The translations under genes and the position numbers were made by a program. Below, one piece after another: positions 18,715-26,240 of a stretch of DNA of 59,488 nt. Under the pieces are notes generated by a model that made no database searches, was not told the origin of the DNA, and was given only the letters and a program-made list of their open reading frames with translations. Where the stretch lies: assembly GCA_030592645.1 (NCBI GenBank), contig JAUVIR010000009.1, positions 1-59,488 of the forward strand, read 5' to 3'. The first letter of the stretch is position 1. Every line of letters starts with the position of its first letter. The DNA comes from Candidatus Fermentibacterota bacterium. Lineage in GTDB: Bacteria > Fermentibacterota > Fermentibacteria > Fermentibacterales > JCC-6.

Positions 18715-18744
18715 TTGACGAAGACCACTATCAATCACTAAACT
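18715..18744 (+). promoter_or_regulatory. Candidate promoter of the glutamate dehydrogenase gene
   Basis: TTGACG (18715-18720) is followed 17-18 bp later by CTAAAC/TAAACT (18738-18744). It is divergent from the nfnAB promoter 33 bp away, so the two operons could share a regulator. The leader to ATG 18833 is about 80 nt. A strong Shine-Dalgarno (GAAGGGAGGGA) lies at about 18815-18825. Confidence 0.45.
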
Positions 18745-18832
18745 ACTGGGTCTAAGTGACAGTTTTGAATGATAATATCCATATTTCTTTTCTTGTTCTT
18801 AACTCTTTACCCTCGAAGGGAGGGACGGGCAT

Positions 18833-20185
18833 ATGCTCGAAGAACTTTACCAGAAGGTAGTAGAGAAGGACCCGGCTCAGCCTGAGTTTCACCAGGCTGT
18901 ACAGGAAGTCCTCGAATCACTCGAGGTAGTCCTCGAGAAGCATCCCGAGTACCGCAAAGCCAGAATTCCTGAAAGAATAGTCGAACCAGAACGCGTGATC
19001 ATGTTCAGGGTTCCCTGGGTTACCGACGATGGGGATATTCAGGTTAACCGAGGTTTCAGAATTGAAATGAACAGTGCCATAGGGCCATACAAGGGCGGCC
19101 TCCGTTTTCACCCTTCGGTGAACCTGGGCATCCTGAAGTTCCTGGCCTTCGAGCAGGTTTTCAAGAACGCACTTACAACCATCCCCATGGGCGGCGGCAA
19201 AGGCGGATCGGACTTCGATCCCAAAGGCAAATCCGACATGGAAGTAATGAAGTTCTGTCAGAGCTTCATGTCTGAACTTTTCCGTCACATCGGTCCAAGT
19301 ACCGATGTACCCGCCGGTGATATCGGTGTTGGCGGAAGAGAGATCGGTTACCTCTTCGGCCAGTACAAGAAACTGAGAAACGAATGGAGCGGTGTACTTA
19401 CCGGTAAGGGTCTTCAGTACGGCGGAAGCCTGATAAGGCCTGAGGCAACCGGTTACGGCGCTGTGTATTTCGGTGAAGAGATGCTCAAAACCCGCGGAGA
19501 TAGTTACGATGGTAAGGTATGTCTTGTTTCCGGCGCAGGAAACGTTGCGCAGTACACTACAGAGAAGATCATCGAGCTCGGCGGCAAGGTAGTCACACTC
19601 TCAGATTCCGGCGGATACATCTACGATGAAGATGGTATCGATACGGACAAACTTGCCTTCGTCATGGACCTCAAGAACAACCGCAGAGGCAGGATCAGTG
19701 AATACGCCGACAAGTACCGAAGCGCTCAGTACTTCGCAATTGACCCTGAACTTGACTACAACCCGCTGTGGGATCACAAAGCCGATTGCGCCTTCCCGAG
19801 TGCCACCCAGAACGAGATCAATGCGAAGGATGCACAGAATCTAATCAACAACGGCGTCTTCCTCGTCTCCGAGGGAGCCAACATGCCTACAGTTCCAGAT
19901 GGTGTTAACATCTTTATCCAGCATAAAATTCTCTACGGTCCCGGTAAAGCCGCAAATGCAGGCGGCGTATCAACCTCCGGGCTTGAAATGGCCCAGAACG
20001 CCACTTTCTCAAGCTGGAGCCGTAAAGAAGTTGATACTAAGCTTCATAACATCATGATAAGCATTCATGCACAGGCCAGAGCCGCTGCTGAAATGTACGG
20101 AGAACCGGATAACTACGTTCTCGGTGCCAATGCAGCCGGTTTCAGTAAGGTTGCGGATGCCATGATAGCTCAGGGTGTTGTGTAG
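18833..20185 (+). CDS. gdhA: Glutamate dehydrogenase, hexameric GdhA type
   Basis: 450 aa, the usual length for the small hexameric enzyme. Substrate site GPYKGGLRFHPSV (about 83-95) and PMGGGKGGSDFDP (about 122-134, with the catalytic Lys), nucleotide-binding GAGNVAQYTTEK (about 234), and the C-terminal region NAGGVSTSGLEMAQN. It interconverts 2-oxoglutarate plus ammonium and glutamate. The closeness to GdhA of the E. coli type suggests NADP(H) use (family knowledge). It is divergent from nfnAB, which would supply or use the NADPH, so nitrogen assimilation and redox balancing are adjacent. Confidence 0.95.
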   Translation: MLEELYQKVVEKDPAQPEFHQAVQEVLESLEVVLEKHPEYRKARIPERIVEPERVIMFRVPWVTDDGDIQVNRGFRIEMNSAIGPYKGGLRFHPSVNLGILKFLAFEQVFKNALTTIPMGGGKGGSDFDPKGKSDMEVMKFCQSFMSELFRHIGPSTDVPAGDIGVGGREIGYLFGQYKKLRNEWSGVLTGKGLQYGGSLIRPEATGYGAVYFGEEMLKTRGDSYDGKVCLVSGAGNVAQYTTEKIIELGGKVVTLSDSGGYIYDEDGIDTDKLAFVMDLKNNRRGRISEYADKYRSAQYFAIDPELDYNPLWDHKADCAFPSATQNEINAKDAQNLINNGVFLVSEGANMPTVPDGVNIFIQHKILYGPGKAANAGGVSTSGLEMAQNATFSSWSRKEVDTKLHNIMISIHAQARAAAEMYGEPDNYVLGANAAGFSKVADAMIAQGVV

Positions 20186-20210
20186 GAATACTCTTAGAAA
20201 GAGTTCGAAG

Positions 20211-20242
20211 AAAGGACCTCCGGCTGAGCCGGGGGTCCTTTT
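20211..20242 (+). terminator. Rho-independent terminator of gdhA
   Basis: Stem AAAGGACCTCCGGC (20211-20224), loop TGA, partner GCCGGGGGTCCTTTT (20228-20242), paired over 11-14 bp with one T-G wobble and ending in a T run. It starts 25 bp after the gdhA stop. Confidence 0.85.
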
Positions 20243-20666
20243 CAGTAGCACAACTAACTGGATTTGACGTACATCTATCGGTGAACCACGAATGTCATGA
20301 CAAACTGCTTTCCACTAGACCATGTACGGGATATGTAATTCTTCCGTAATAAGTTCTCTAGCAGCAGTCACTCATTGTATTCACAGTAATCGCAAGTTAC
20401 TATTATTGAACCCCCTGATATGTGGACTCTACATATCCACGGCTCTCACCCTCTTTAGTGTATACATGTTTACCTATTCTGCCAAGCTCATCGATCCTGA
20501 TAACCATTGACAGTATAGTACCTGAATTAATGGTGTTAGATAAGCAACAGTTTGAAAAGAAATGAGGATTCTACATAATCATTGTTCTCCGGCAAAAATA
20601 ACGAATCTTGCTTCAAGCCATACATTGTGTTATGTTGTCTTACAGCTAAATACATAAACATACATT
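20243..20666. other. Gene-poor stretch before the cassette array
   Basis: No convincing gene is seen in about 430 bp; the 62-codon frame at 20322-20510 has no Shine-Dalgarno or recognisable fold. A possible weak attC lies near 20500-20541: a GTTAGAT box (20535-20541) follows ACCATT/AATGGT arms, but no good left-hand box was found. If real it would mark the upstream edge of the array. Confidence 0.3.
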
Positions 20667-20681
20667 ATGGGAGGTGTGAGA

Positions 20682-20900
20682 ATGAGTATTGCCGTGTCAG
20701 TTAGGCTTCCTGATAAACTAGCAGCAGAATTAGGTGAGGTTGCCAGAATATCTGAACGATCCAAATCCTTTCTTATTCAGAAAGCACTGGAAGCCTATCT
20801 CGATGATCAGGCTGATTTGCAGATTTCTATTGATCGACTTCGTGATCCAACTGATCCTGTAATATCTCTTGATGATATGCGATCCGAACTTGACCTATAA
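20682..20900 (+). CDS. Ribbon-helix-helix antitoxin (CopG/RelB-like)
   Basis: 72 aa. The N-terminal MSIAVSVRLPDKLAAELGEV is the beta-strand and first helix of an RHH DNA-binding domain, followed by SERSKSFLIQKALEAYLDD. The acidic C terminus (DPVISLDDMRSELDL) would wrap the toxin. ATG 20682 is chosen for its strong Shine-Dalgarno GGGAGGTG (20668-20675). It overlaps the RelE-like toxin gene by 29 bp, so the two are translationally coupled. It presumably represses its own promoter. Confidence 0.85.
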   Translation: MSIAVSVRLPDKLAAELGEVARISERSKSFLIQKALEAYLDDQADLQISIDRLRDPTDPVISLDDMRSELDL

Positions 20901-21144
20901 CATCACATTAAAAAAATCTGTAAGTAAGGATCTTAAGAAGATAGACAAATCAGAAGCTGACAGAATTCTGACAAAATTAGCGACTGAGCTGCCAAACAAG
21001 GCCGATTTCTTCCCAGAACTCAAAGGCAAATACGCTGGATTGAGAAAATATCGTATTGGAAACTACAGAATCGTTTTTTCGATCATTAAGAACACAATAT
21101 TGATTACTCGAATCCGTCACCGGAAAGAAGCCTATAGAAATTAA
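20872..21144 (+). CDS. RelE/ParE-family toxin
   Basis: 90 aa from ATG 20872. Pattern of a RelE/ParE toxin: NITLKKSVSKDLKKI, a helix ending LPNKADFFPELKGK, then LRKYRIGNYRIVFSI and ILITRIRHRKEAYRN. The conserved basic residues in RKYRIGNYRI and the C-terminal RHRKEAY suit an mRNA interferase of RelE type more than a gyrase poison. The stop codon ends one base before the left box of attC-1, which is how integron cassettes end. Confidence 0.85.
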   Translation: MICDPNLTYNITLKKSVSKDLKKIDKSEADRILTKLATELPNKADFFPELKGKYAGLRKYRIGNYRIVFSIIKNTILITRIRHRKEAYRN

Positions 21145-21145
21145 G

Positions 21146-21223
21146 GGAGAACAAGCGGCTGCAGCGGAATTGCGGCCAAGCGATGTCTATAGTAGCGCAA
21201 TCCACTGAGCCTTAGCATTAGAC
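21146..21223 (+). other. attC-1 recombination site, closing the toxin-antitoxin module
   Basis: 78 bp. Outer boxes are degenerate: GGAGAAC (21146-21152) and ATTAGAC (21217-21223, one change from GTTRRRY). The inner arms pair well: GGCT-[G]-CAGCGGAATTGCG (21057+100 to 21174) with CGCAATCCACTG-AGCC (21196-21211), giving one unpaired G at 21161 in the place of the attC extrahelical base, and one bulged A. The loop is about 21 nt. Length equals attC-3. Confidence 0.6.
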
Positions 21224-21240
21224 CTACCGATGGGAAAGAC

Positions 21241-21702
21241 ATGGAATTCGTAAAACTCAACCACGCCGACAAGCGTCAAGCGGAGTGTATTCAAGGTCAT
21301 TTTTTCGATTCCTACAGTGTCGAGGCACGATTGATCGGAATACCAGATTTTCCGCCACTACGCAGAACGGTTGACAACATCCGCTCTGCGCAATCCAGCT
21401 TTGTCGGGTGCATGATCAACGACCGACTCGTCGCAGTTGCCGAGATCGAGAGAAAAAGTAACGGCAGCGCAAACATCGCAGGTTTCGCTGTCCGTCCTTC
21501 CAGTTTTCGCCGGGGAATCGGGTCGAGGTTGCTTTGCCACCTCCTCGATACATTGGGGAACTCCCAGGTAACGGTATCGACTGCATGGGAAAACAAACCG
21601 GCGATTTCGCTGTATGAAACGCATGGATTCCGTGTTGCAAATCGCTGGGCTACTCAAAGCGGGATTGATATGGTCACATTGCTGAAGGCCGACGAAGCCT
21701 AA
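21241..21702 (+). CDS. GNAT family N-acetyltransferase
   Basis: 153 aa. The acetyl-CoA-binding signature is RRGIGSRLLCHLL (about 97-109), preceded by the beta-4 strand NIAGFAVRPSSF and followed by ISLYETHGFRV, as in RimI-like GNATs. The N-terminal 60 residues are specific to this protein. The acceptor substrate is unknown. The stop codon TAA lies inside the left box of attC-2. It is a single-gene cassette. Confidence 0.85.
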   Translation: MEFVKLNHADKRQAECIQGHFFDSYSVEARLIGIPDFPPLRRTVDNIRSAQSSFVGCMINDRLVAVAEIERKSNGSANIAGFAVRPSSFRRGIGSRLLCHLLDTLGNSQVTVSTAWENKPAISLYETHGFRVANRWATQSGIDMVTLLKADEA

Positions 21703-21834
21703 ACAACTCTCTGAAGCGTGACCAGGATTCGCGTCGAGCTCATTACATGCTGATACAAGCATCGTCAGTAATGCCCTCGTCCAGTCCCGCCTTCGACCGA
21801 AACATCCCAGCCCCTGAGTTCAGTTGCGTTTGGC
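21697..21834 (+). other. attC-2 candidate site, long form
   Basis: 138 bp bounded by GCCTAAACAACT (21697-21708) and AGTTGCGTTTGGC (21822-21834), which pair with small bulges. Further inside, GGAT..TCG and TCGACCGAAACATCC pair, and the tip CATTAC/GTAATG closes a small loop. The whole segment is thus a long imperfect hairpin, as in large attC sites. Boxes are more degenerate than in attC-3. Confidence 0.5.
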
Positions 21835-21867
21835 TTGACAATCGTGTAGAAATAGGTACAATTGTAC
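21835..21867 (+). promoter_or_regulatory. Promoter and palindromic operator of the PIN toxin module
   Basis: TTGACA (21835-21840), 16 bp, TACAAT (21857-21862). The -10 lies within the perfect palindrome GTACAATTGTAC (21856-21867), a likely autoregulatory operator. The expected start of transcription is at or next to the ATG at 21870, so the message should be leaderless. TTGACA begins right after the attC-2 box. Confidence 0.7.
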
Positions 21868-21869
21868 AT

Positions 21870-22262
21870 ATGAGAATAGTAACTGATTCGAGCGTGTTCC
21901 TGGCAGCGGTTCTCAATGAACCGGAGAAGGCACACATCATCGAGTTGACTGCAGGGCATGATCTGATTGCACCAGAAGTATTGCCATATGAACTTGGAAA
22001 TGCATTAAGTTCGCTGTACAGAAGGAAACGCTTGAACGCTTCAGATGTTCTGAAAATCTGGGATTCCCTAATGGACATTCCGGTAGAACTCAAGCCAATT
22101 GAGGTTAGATCTGCCTTAGAAATCACTATCGAAAGCAAGATCTACGCATATGACGCCTACTTCATCGAGTGTGCCAAGCATTGGCGCTGTCCATTGCTTA
22201 CTCTTGATCGCAAGCTGGAAACTGTTGCAGTGAACAATGGCATTCAAGTATTGGAGATCTAA
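21870..22262 (+). CDS. PIN-domain ribonuclease toxin (VapC-like)
   Basis: 130 aa PIN domain. Acidic residues expected at the Mg2+ site are Asp6 (MRIVTDSSVF), Glu near 43 (LPYELGNAL) and Asp near 92 (IYAYDAYFIECA), plus the late Asp in LLTLDRKLE. It should cleave RNA. The ATG lies 7 bp after the -10 box with no Shine-Dalgarno, which indicates a leaderless transcript. Toxin precedes antitoxin here, the reverse of usual vapBC order. Confidence 0.87.
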   Translation: MRIVTDSSVFLAAVLNEPEKAHIIELTAGHDLIAPEVLPYELGNALSSLYRRKRLNASDVLKIWDSLMDIPVELKPIEVRSALEITIESKIYAYDAYFIECAKHWRCPLLTLDRKLETVAVNNGIQVLEI

Positions 22263-22478
22263 ATCAGAGTTTTTACTTACTCCGAAGCAAGGAAAAGACT
22301 TGCGGAGGTGTTGGATCTCGCGGAAGACGATGAGGTTATCATCAAGCGAAGAAACGGAGAAACTTTCTCCCTGAAGAGGATAAGAAAAGCTGTTTCTCCT
22401 CTCGATATCGAGGGTCTGAAACTGGATATTTCAACAACCGAACTTGTTGCTGCAGTCCGTGAATCGAGAGAACGATAG
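22263..22478 (+). CDS. Phd/YefM-like antitoxin with apparent ATC start
   Basis: About 71 codons read in frame directly after the PIN stop: I/M-RVFTYSEARKRLAEVLD, then EVIIKRRNGETFSLKR, then SPLDIEGLKLDISTTELV and a charged end RESRER. That is the Phd/YefM fold (HTH-like N terminus, toxin-wrapping C terminus). The codon in the initiation place is ATC (22263-22265) just after TAA, with GGAG at 22253-22256 correctly spaced. No ATG occurs in the frame, and the only in-frame GTG would remove the first strand and helix. Either ATC is used through coupling, or the ATG has been lost by one base change. The stop overlaps the attC-3 left box. Confidence 0.65.
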   Translation: MRVFTYSEARKRLAEVLDLAEDDEVIIKRRNGETFSLKRIRKAVSPLDIEGLKLDISTTELVAAVRESRER

Positions 22479-22555
22479 CCTAACCACTGCATGAACCACT
22501 CACAAATGCAAACCACTGAGCCAGAGTATTGTGCTGGTTATGCAAAGCGTTAGAC
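22478..22555 (+). other. attC-3 recombination site, well conserved
   Basis: 78 bp. R'' box GCCTAAC (22478-22484, fits RYYYAAC) and R' box GTTAGAC (22549-22555, fits GTTRRRY). L'' TGCAT-[G]-AACCA pairs with L' TGGTT-ATGCA (22535-22544), leaving one extrahelical G at 22493, and the stem continues as CACAA/TTGTG. The central spacers are CAC and AAGC. These are the diagnostic parts of an integron attC bottom-strand hairpin. Confidence 0.82.
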
Positions 22556-22583
22556 ACATAATATTAATTACAGGTGGAGAAAA

Positions 22584-22955
22584 ATGACTTTTTGCACATC
22601 AATTCATTGCATGGATGGGAGAATACAGGAACCAATCATAGAATATTTAAAGGAGATCTATAGCATAACCTATGTTGACACAATAACTGAACCGGGGCCA
22701 TGCAAAATACTTGCTGAGAATCAAGACAAAATATCAGTTAATTCCATTATGGAAAGGACTAATATTTCAATAAATAGACATGGTTCGAAGCTCATTGCTA
22801 TTTCTGGACATTATGATTGCGTAGGAAATCCTTGCGATGAAGATATGCAGAAAAAACAAATAAGAGAATCCATTAAATATCTTAGTAATAATTTTCCTGA
22901 AATAGAAATAATCGGATTGTGGATTGATAATGAATGGAAAATAAGTAATGTCTAA
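22584..22955 (+). CDS. Small beta-carbonic-anhydrase-like zinc protein
   Basis: 123 aa. Two motifs resemble the zinc site of beta-class carbonic anhydrases: CMDGR (Cys9, Asp11, Arg13) and SGHYDCVGNP (His and Cys near 75-78), spaced as in short CA-like proteins. The fragment IIEYLKEIYSITYVDTITEPG lies between them. True beta-CAs are usually about 200 aa, so this compact version may have another activity. Base composition is much more A+T-rich than the flanking chromosome, suggesting acquisition. A Shine-Dalgarno (GGTGGAGAAAA) precedes ATG 22584. The stop codon lies within the left box of attC-4. Confidence 0.7.
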   Translation: MTFCTSIHCMDGRIQEPIIEYLKEIYSITYVDTITEPGPCKILAENQDKISVNSIMERTNISINRHGSKLIAISGHYDCVGNPCDEDMQKKQIRESIKYLSNNFPEIEIIGLWIDNEWKISNV

Positions 22956-23008
22956 CCAATCAATGCATCCGACTTTTTCCTGCAGCTTCGCTTTGGGAAA
23001 AAGCGGGT
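22950..23008 (+). other. attC-4 site, right end truncated
   Basis: The left box GTCTAAC (22950-22956, perfect RYYYAAC) contains the stop of the preceding gene. Arms CATCCGACTTTTTCC (22965-22979 region) and GGGAAAAAGCGGGTG pair around TGCAGCTTCGCTTT. The expected right box GTTRRRY is missing: after CGGGTG the sequence runs into the end of the minus-strand gene at 23016. This looks like a damaged terminal site where the array meets the old chromosome. The hairpin may also serve as a transcription terminator. Confidence 0.6.
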
Positions 23009-23015
23009 GTCCTTC

Positions 23016-26015
23016 TTATGTCAGCTGAATAGTTCCTATTTTAGCTTTGGTGTTGATCAGGATCCGGAGCGGCCTGTAAAGTTGGATATACCTCAGGAAT
23101 TTTGTCTCCTCCATAGCGGTGTGACTCTCAAGATAATCGTAATCAAGATAATCTTCACCTTTCCTTTTCAGCGTGAAGTAACCGATTCCAAGAGAAGTGA
23201 TGTTCTGGAAGAAATGCGTCCCCTGCGAAGGTTCCACATCCATATCCGGAAGGGGAGTTTCTACAATGCAGCCCACTGAAGATATCTGATTCCATCTGAC
23301 CGGTATTCCAAGCCAGCTGTCCGAACTTCCCCATCTCCCGGGGCCTATCAGAAGCGACTGACGTCTCAGGCGTCTTATCGTCCGATTCATCTGCTCGATC
23401 TCAGCTGCTATCTCAGTTGTCTGGCTCCTGTCGAACTTTCTGGTAGATACGTAGATAATATCTCTGATGTCCTCTATGAATCCATGGCCCAGAACCTGGT
23501 GTGATATGCAGACAGCATTATCCTCGTCGATGTCTTCCACTTCCGGCAGCACTCCATCTGTAGATCCCATCGGCCTGATCTGGAGAAAGCCGAATTCATT
23601 GGAATCCCCGGTTGAAACGTTTTCCAGGTTCACTGCAAATTCTATTTCAATGTCGCTTGAAAATGCTACCTTCCCTATTTTGAGAAGGTGCTTCAGGAGC
23701 GGCGCAAGCGGGAAATAGTCCCCCTTAAGCACTCCAGCCATTGTGACAAGCTTCGCGCCAGGCCTGAAAGTGCCGTCGATTATCATGTCATTATCTGCGG
23801 AGAAAACTGAGCCAACCGGAGCAAGTGTCCCATCCTCCTGAGCCCTCTGCAGATCCAGGGTCACAAGGTGCATATCCCGGCCGGGATCATCAGCATTCAC
23901 ACTGGCATCCCCCGAAAGATCCAGAGCAAGGAATTCACGCTGAGAGTTTCTCAGGTACTCATTAGTTGAGGAGAACTGGTACAGTCTACCGGGAGACTCG
24001 GGTGAGAATCTTACACATTTGCCTCCGTCTACCACCGTGCCCCCAAGACCCAGGGCAACCGAAGCGACACCGCATTCCTCACTCATGCCGTCGAGGGGAT
24101 AATAATTGTACGACTTTGCTACTCCGGCAAAATTCGGATAGAACGAATCTCCATGTTCTCTGGCTGCAATCTGCTGTATAACCACCGCCATTTTCTCTTC
24201 CTCAAGGCGGTTAGGTGTGGTTTCTATGTATGCAACCGATTCACTGTAATATGTGGATGCATACACCAGCTTAATTGCGCTGAGAAGCTGCGACATTCTA
24301 ACATCGATGTCCGGACTGTTATTAGGGAGCATGTAAGTTCTGTAGATCCCTGCAAAAGGGTAGGAGGGACTGTCTTCGAGAAGACTGGAGGATCGTACCG
24401 CGAGAGGATATCTGACTTCCTCAAGAAAAGCCAGCAGCATTTCTCTTACATCAGCCGGAATGGGTGCGTCCAGAAAGGCTCCGGCAATTGCTCTGTCCCT
24501 CTTGATACTGGAGCTGCTATTGTCAAAATCATCCCTGCCGAAAACCAGTTCGGTAAGTCCGGGATTCTCCATGAACCGGTCAAAAACCCCTGTAGTCACA
24601 ACTGCGGTTGGAGGAACATAAATATTCACATCGGGGAATTCATCATTGATACTGTAGATGTTCAGAAGAGCATTTATAAAGGCAAGTCCACGTCCCTTTC
24701 CACCGAGAGAGCCTGAACCTATTTTCACAAACTCCGTGTCATAATCAAACGTCTCACTTGAGAATTCTTCAACCTGGCCTGCTCTGTACCTTTCCATCCA
24801 CTGCTTCAGGGACGAAAGCAGATAGGAACGGAGATCTCCAGTAGTTTCGAAATCCTCAACTTTCTGAGGTCTAAGGGCACGGGCAAGGTCGAATTCGGTC
24901 CTGGCCATCAGCCATGTAGAGAAGTCATTCCTCTCTGCATGGTAGAACAGGCTCTCATCGGACACTTTCTTCAATGCCAGTCGCAATTCTCTGAGATCTC
25001 CGGCTCTGGCCTCTTCATGACCATCTGGATTTCTGAATACGAAATCACCGAAACCGAGATAATCCCTCATGAACTCCCTCAGATCCGCCAGGAGAGTAGG
25101 TGAGTTTTTGTTAATGAATGCCGCTCCTATTGAGTTGGCTTTCCCCCTGTTGATTTCTTCTGCAGACTGGAACAGAATCGGGCATTCCGGGTCGTTCGAC
25201 AGTATCTCTTCAGCAAGCTGGAAACCGGCACGGGGGTATTCAACACCTTCTTTCTCGAATCTCACATCAAGTATCATTCCCAGTATATGATCCTTGAAAA
25301 GCCTGTATAGTTCGATAGCTTCCTCGTAATTGCTGGCATGCAGAATCTTGGGTCTTGCCCGCATCCGCATGAGTTTTTGCATCTGGTTCACACCGTCAGT
25401 CATTAATGCCTGTGTCTGCTGCATAAGCTCGGTATACAGCATGGGCAGATAAGAGGAGCAGAATCTTATGGAATCCTCAACAAGGATTATGCATTTGACC
25501 CCTGCAACGCGGGAATCATGTTCGGCGTTCATCCTGTCCTCAATGGATTTGATTATAGCGAGGAACAGTCTTGCGTCTCCCTGCCATACAAAAGCCTGCC
25601 CGCCGGACTCCAGCCTGCCCTCATCCATCAGGATTTTGAGGTCACGCCCGGTATACGCAAGAACCACGAATGGAATACCAGGAGCCGCCTCAGCAATAGC
25701 CGCACCCAGTTCATCACATTGCATCGAACCTATGCTGAGCATCGAAATAACCAGGTCGAAGCTCTCCTGTTCAAGACGCTGCAGCGCTTCCTCACCGGTT
25801 GATACCCTTACGATGCGCGGAGCGTACCTGAGGTTAAGTTGAAGGTACTCGGAGAACAGTACTTCTGTGAATTTACCGTCTTCTTCCAGCGTATACGAAT
25901 CATACAAACTTGAGACCAGAAGTATGTTTCTGATCCGTCTGGACATCAGTGTGTAGAAGGGTATAGCTTCAGATCCGCGTCTTCCTACTAATTCATCGAG
26001 CTTTCTGTCCCTCAT
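23016..26015 (-). CDS. PPDK/PEP-synthase-type ATP-grasp protein with N-terminal receiver-like domains
   Basis: About 999 aa. The N-terminal half holds two receiver-like regions: about 30-165 (ILLVSSLYDSY, FDLVISMLSIG, FVVLAYTG) and about 180-330 (CIILVEDSIRF, GMILDVRF, PILFQSAE, FINKNS). The C-terminal half is a pyruvate-phosphate-dikinase N-terminal (ATP-grasp) domain: GSLGGKGRGLAFINALL, LAVRSSSLLEDSPSYPFAGIY, and VVIQQIAAREHGD. The PPDK phospho-His swivelling domain and the TIM-barrel are absent, so it cannot make PEP by itself. It probably phosphorylates another partner under control of the receivers (inference). ATG 26015 is favoured over 26063 because of AAAGGAAA at the right spacing. 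Confidence 0.75.
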   Translation of the reverse strand: MRDRKLDELVGRRGSEAIPFYTLMSRRIRNILLVSSLYDSYTLEEDGKFTEVLFSEYLQLNLRYAPRIVRVSTGEEALQRLEQESFDLVISMLSIGSMQCDELGAAIAEAAPGIPFVVLAYTGRDLKILMDEGRLESGGQAFVWQGDARLFLAIIKSIEDRMNAEHDSRVAGVKCIILVEDSIRFCSSYLPMLYTELMQQTQALMTDGVNQMQKLMRMRARPKILHASNYEEAIELYRLFKDHILGMILDVRFEKEGVEYPRAGFQLAEEILSNDPECPILFQSAEEINRGKANSIGAAFINKNSPTLLADLREFMRDYLGFGDFVFRNPDGHEEARAGDLRELRLALKKVSDESLFYHAERNDFSTWLMARTEFDLARALRPQKVEDFETTGDLRSYLLSSLKQWMERYRAGQVEEFSSETFDYDTEFVKIGSGSLGGKGRGLAFINALLNIYSINDEFPDVNIYVPPTAVVTTGVFDRFMENPGLTELVFGRDDFDNSSSSIKRDRAIAGAFLDAPIPADVREMLLAFLEEVRYPLAVRSSSLLEDSPSYPFAGIYRTYMLPNNSPDIDVRMSQLLSAIKLVYASTYYSESVAYIETTPNRLEEEKMAVVIQQIAAREHGDSFYPNFAGVAKSYNYYPLDGMSEECGVASVALGLGGTVVDGGKCVRFSPESPGRLYQFSSTNEYLRNSQREFLALDLSGDASVNADDPGRDMHLVTLDLQRAQEDGTLAPVGSVFSADNDMIIDGTFRPGAKLVTMAGVLKGDYFPLAPLLKHLLKIGKVAFSSDIEIEFAVNLENVSTGDSNEFGFLQIRPMGSTDGVLPEVEDIDEDNAVCISHQVLGHGFIEDIRDIIYVSTRKFDRSQTTEIAAEIEQMNRTIRRLRRQSLLIGPGRWGSSDSWLGIPVRWNQISSVGCIVETPLPDMDVEPSQGTHFFQNITSLGIGYFTLKRKGEDYLDYDYLESHTAMEETKFLRYIQLYRPLRILINTKAKIGTIQLT

Positions 26016-26065
26016 CAGCTTTCCTTTGATCTCAGTAAGACAGTATGCGGGTATTTCCGGCATTG

Positions 26066-26104
26066 GGGACGGAGGTAATTAGATTATTCAATTACCTCCG
26101 TCCC
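26066..26104. repeat. REP-like palindrome, copy D (perfect)
   Basis: Perfect 15-bp arms, GGGACGGAGGTAATT (26066-26080) and AATTACCTCCGTCCC (26090-26104), with a 9-nt loop. It shares GGGACGGAGGT with copy A and the reverse complement end of copy B, 17 kb away from the RAYT gene. It lies at the 5' end of the preceding minus-strand gene. Confidence 0.8.
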
Positions 26105-26165
26105 TTTTCAGGAATATAGCCACAATATCCTGATGCAGGCACAGCATCCACTCGATAACCTGATC

Positions 26166-26220
26166 TGGACACACCAAAACTCATAGGTATATTACCAAAC
26201 ATTATTGGTGTTGCACCAAT
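26166..26220 (+). promoter_or_regulatory. Candidate promoter and operator of the AbrB-like gene
   Basis: TGGACA (26166-26171), 16 bp, TATATT (26188-26193), then the palindrome ATTGGTG-TTG-CACCAAT (26204-26220) just downstream of the expected transcription start. Such a position fits autorepression by the encoded AbrB-like protein. Confidence 0.5.
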
Positions 26221-26240
26221 GTATCATAGACGGAGGAAAT

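Larger units (their letters stand above)
20668..23008 (+). mobile_element. Integrase-less gene-cassette array (CALIN-like), four modules
   Basis: Four one- or two-gene modules all face right, each ending at a foldable attC-like site: RHH/RelE with attC-1, GNAT with attC-2, PIN/Phd with attC-3, carbonic-anhydrase-like with attC-4. The last stop codon of modules 2, 3 and 4 overlaps the left attC box, and that of module 1 lies one base before it. No tyrosine integrase is found in the window. Toxin-antitoxin, acetyltransferase and tiny unknown genes are the usual contents of chromosomal integron arrays (family knowledge). Confidence 0.7.

Noticed and set aside
20322-20510. 62-codon frame between gdhA and the cassette array
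   Set aside because: No Shine-Dalgarno, no recognisable fold, and composition like non-coding DNA.
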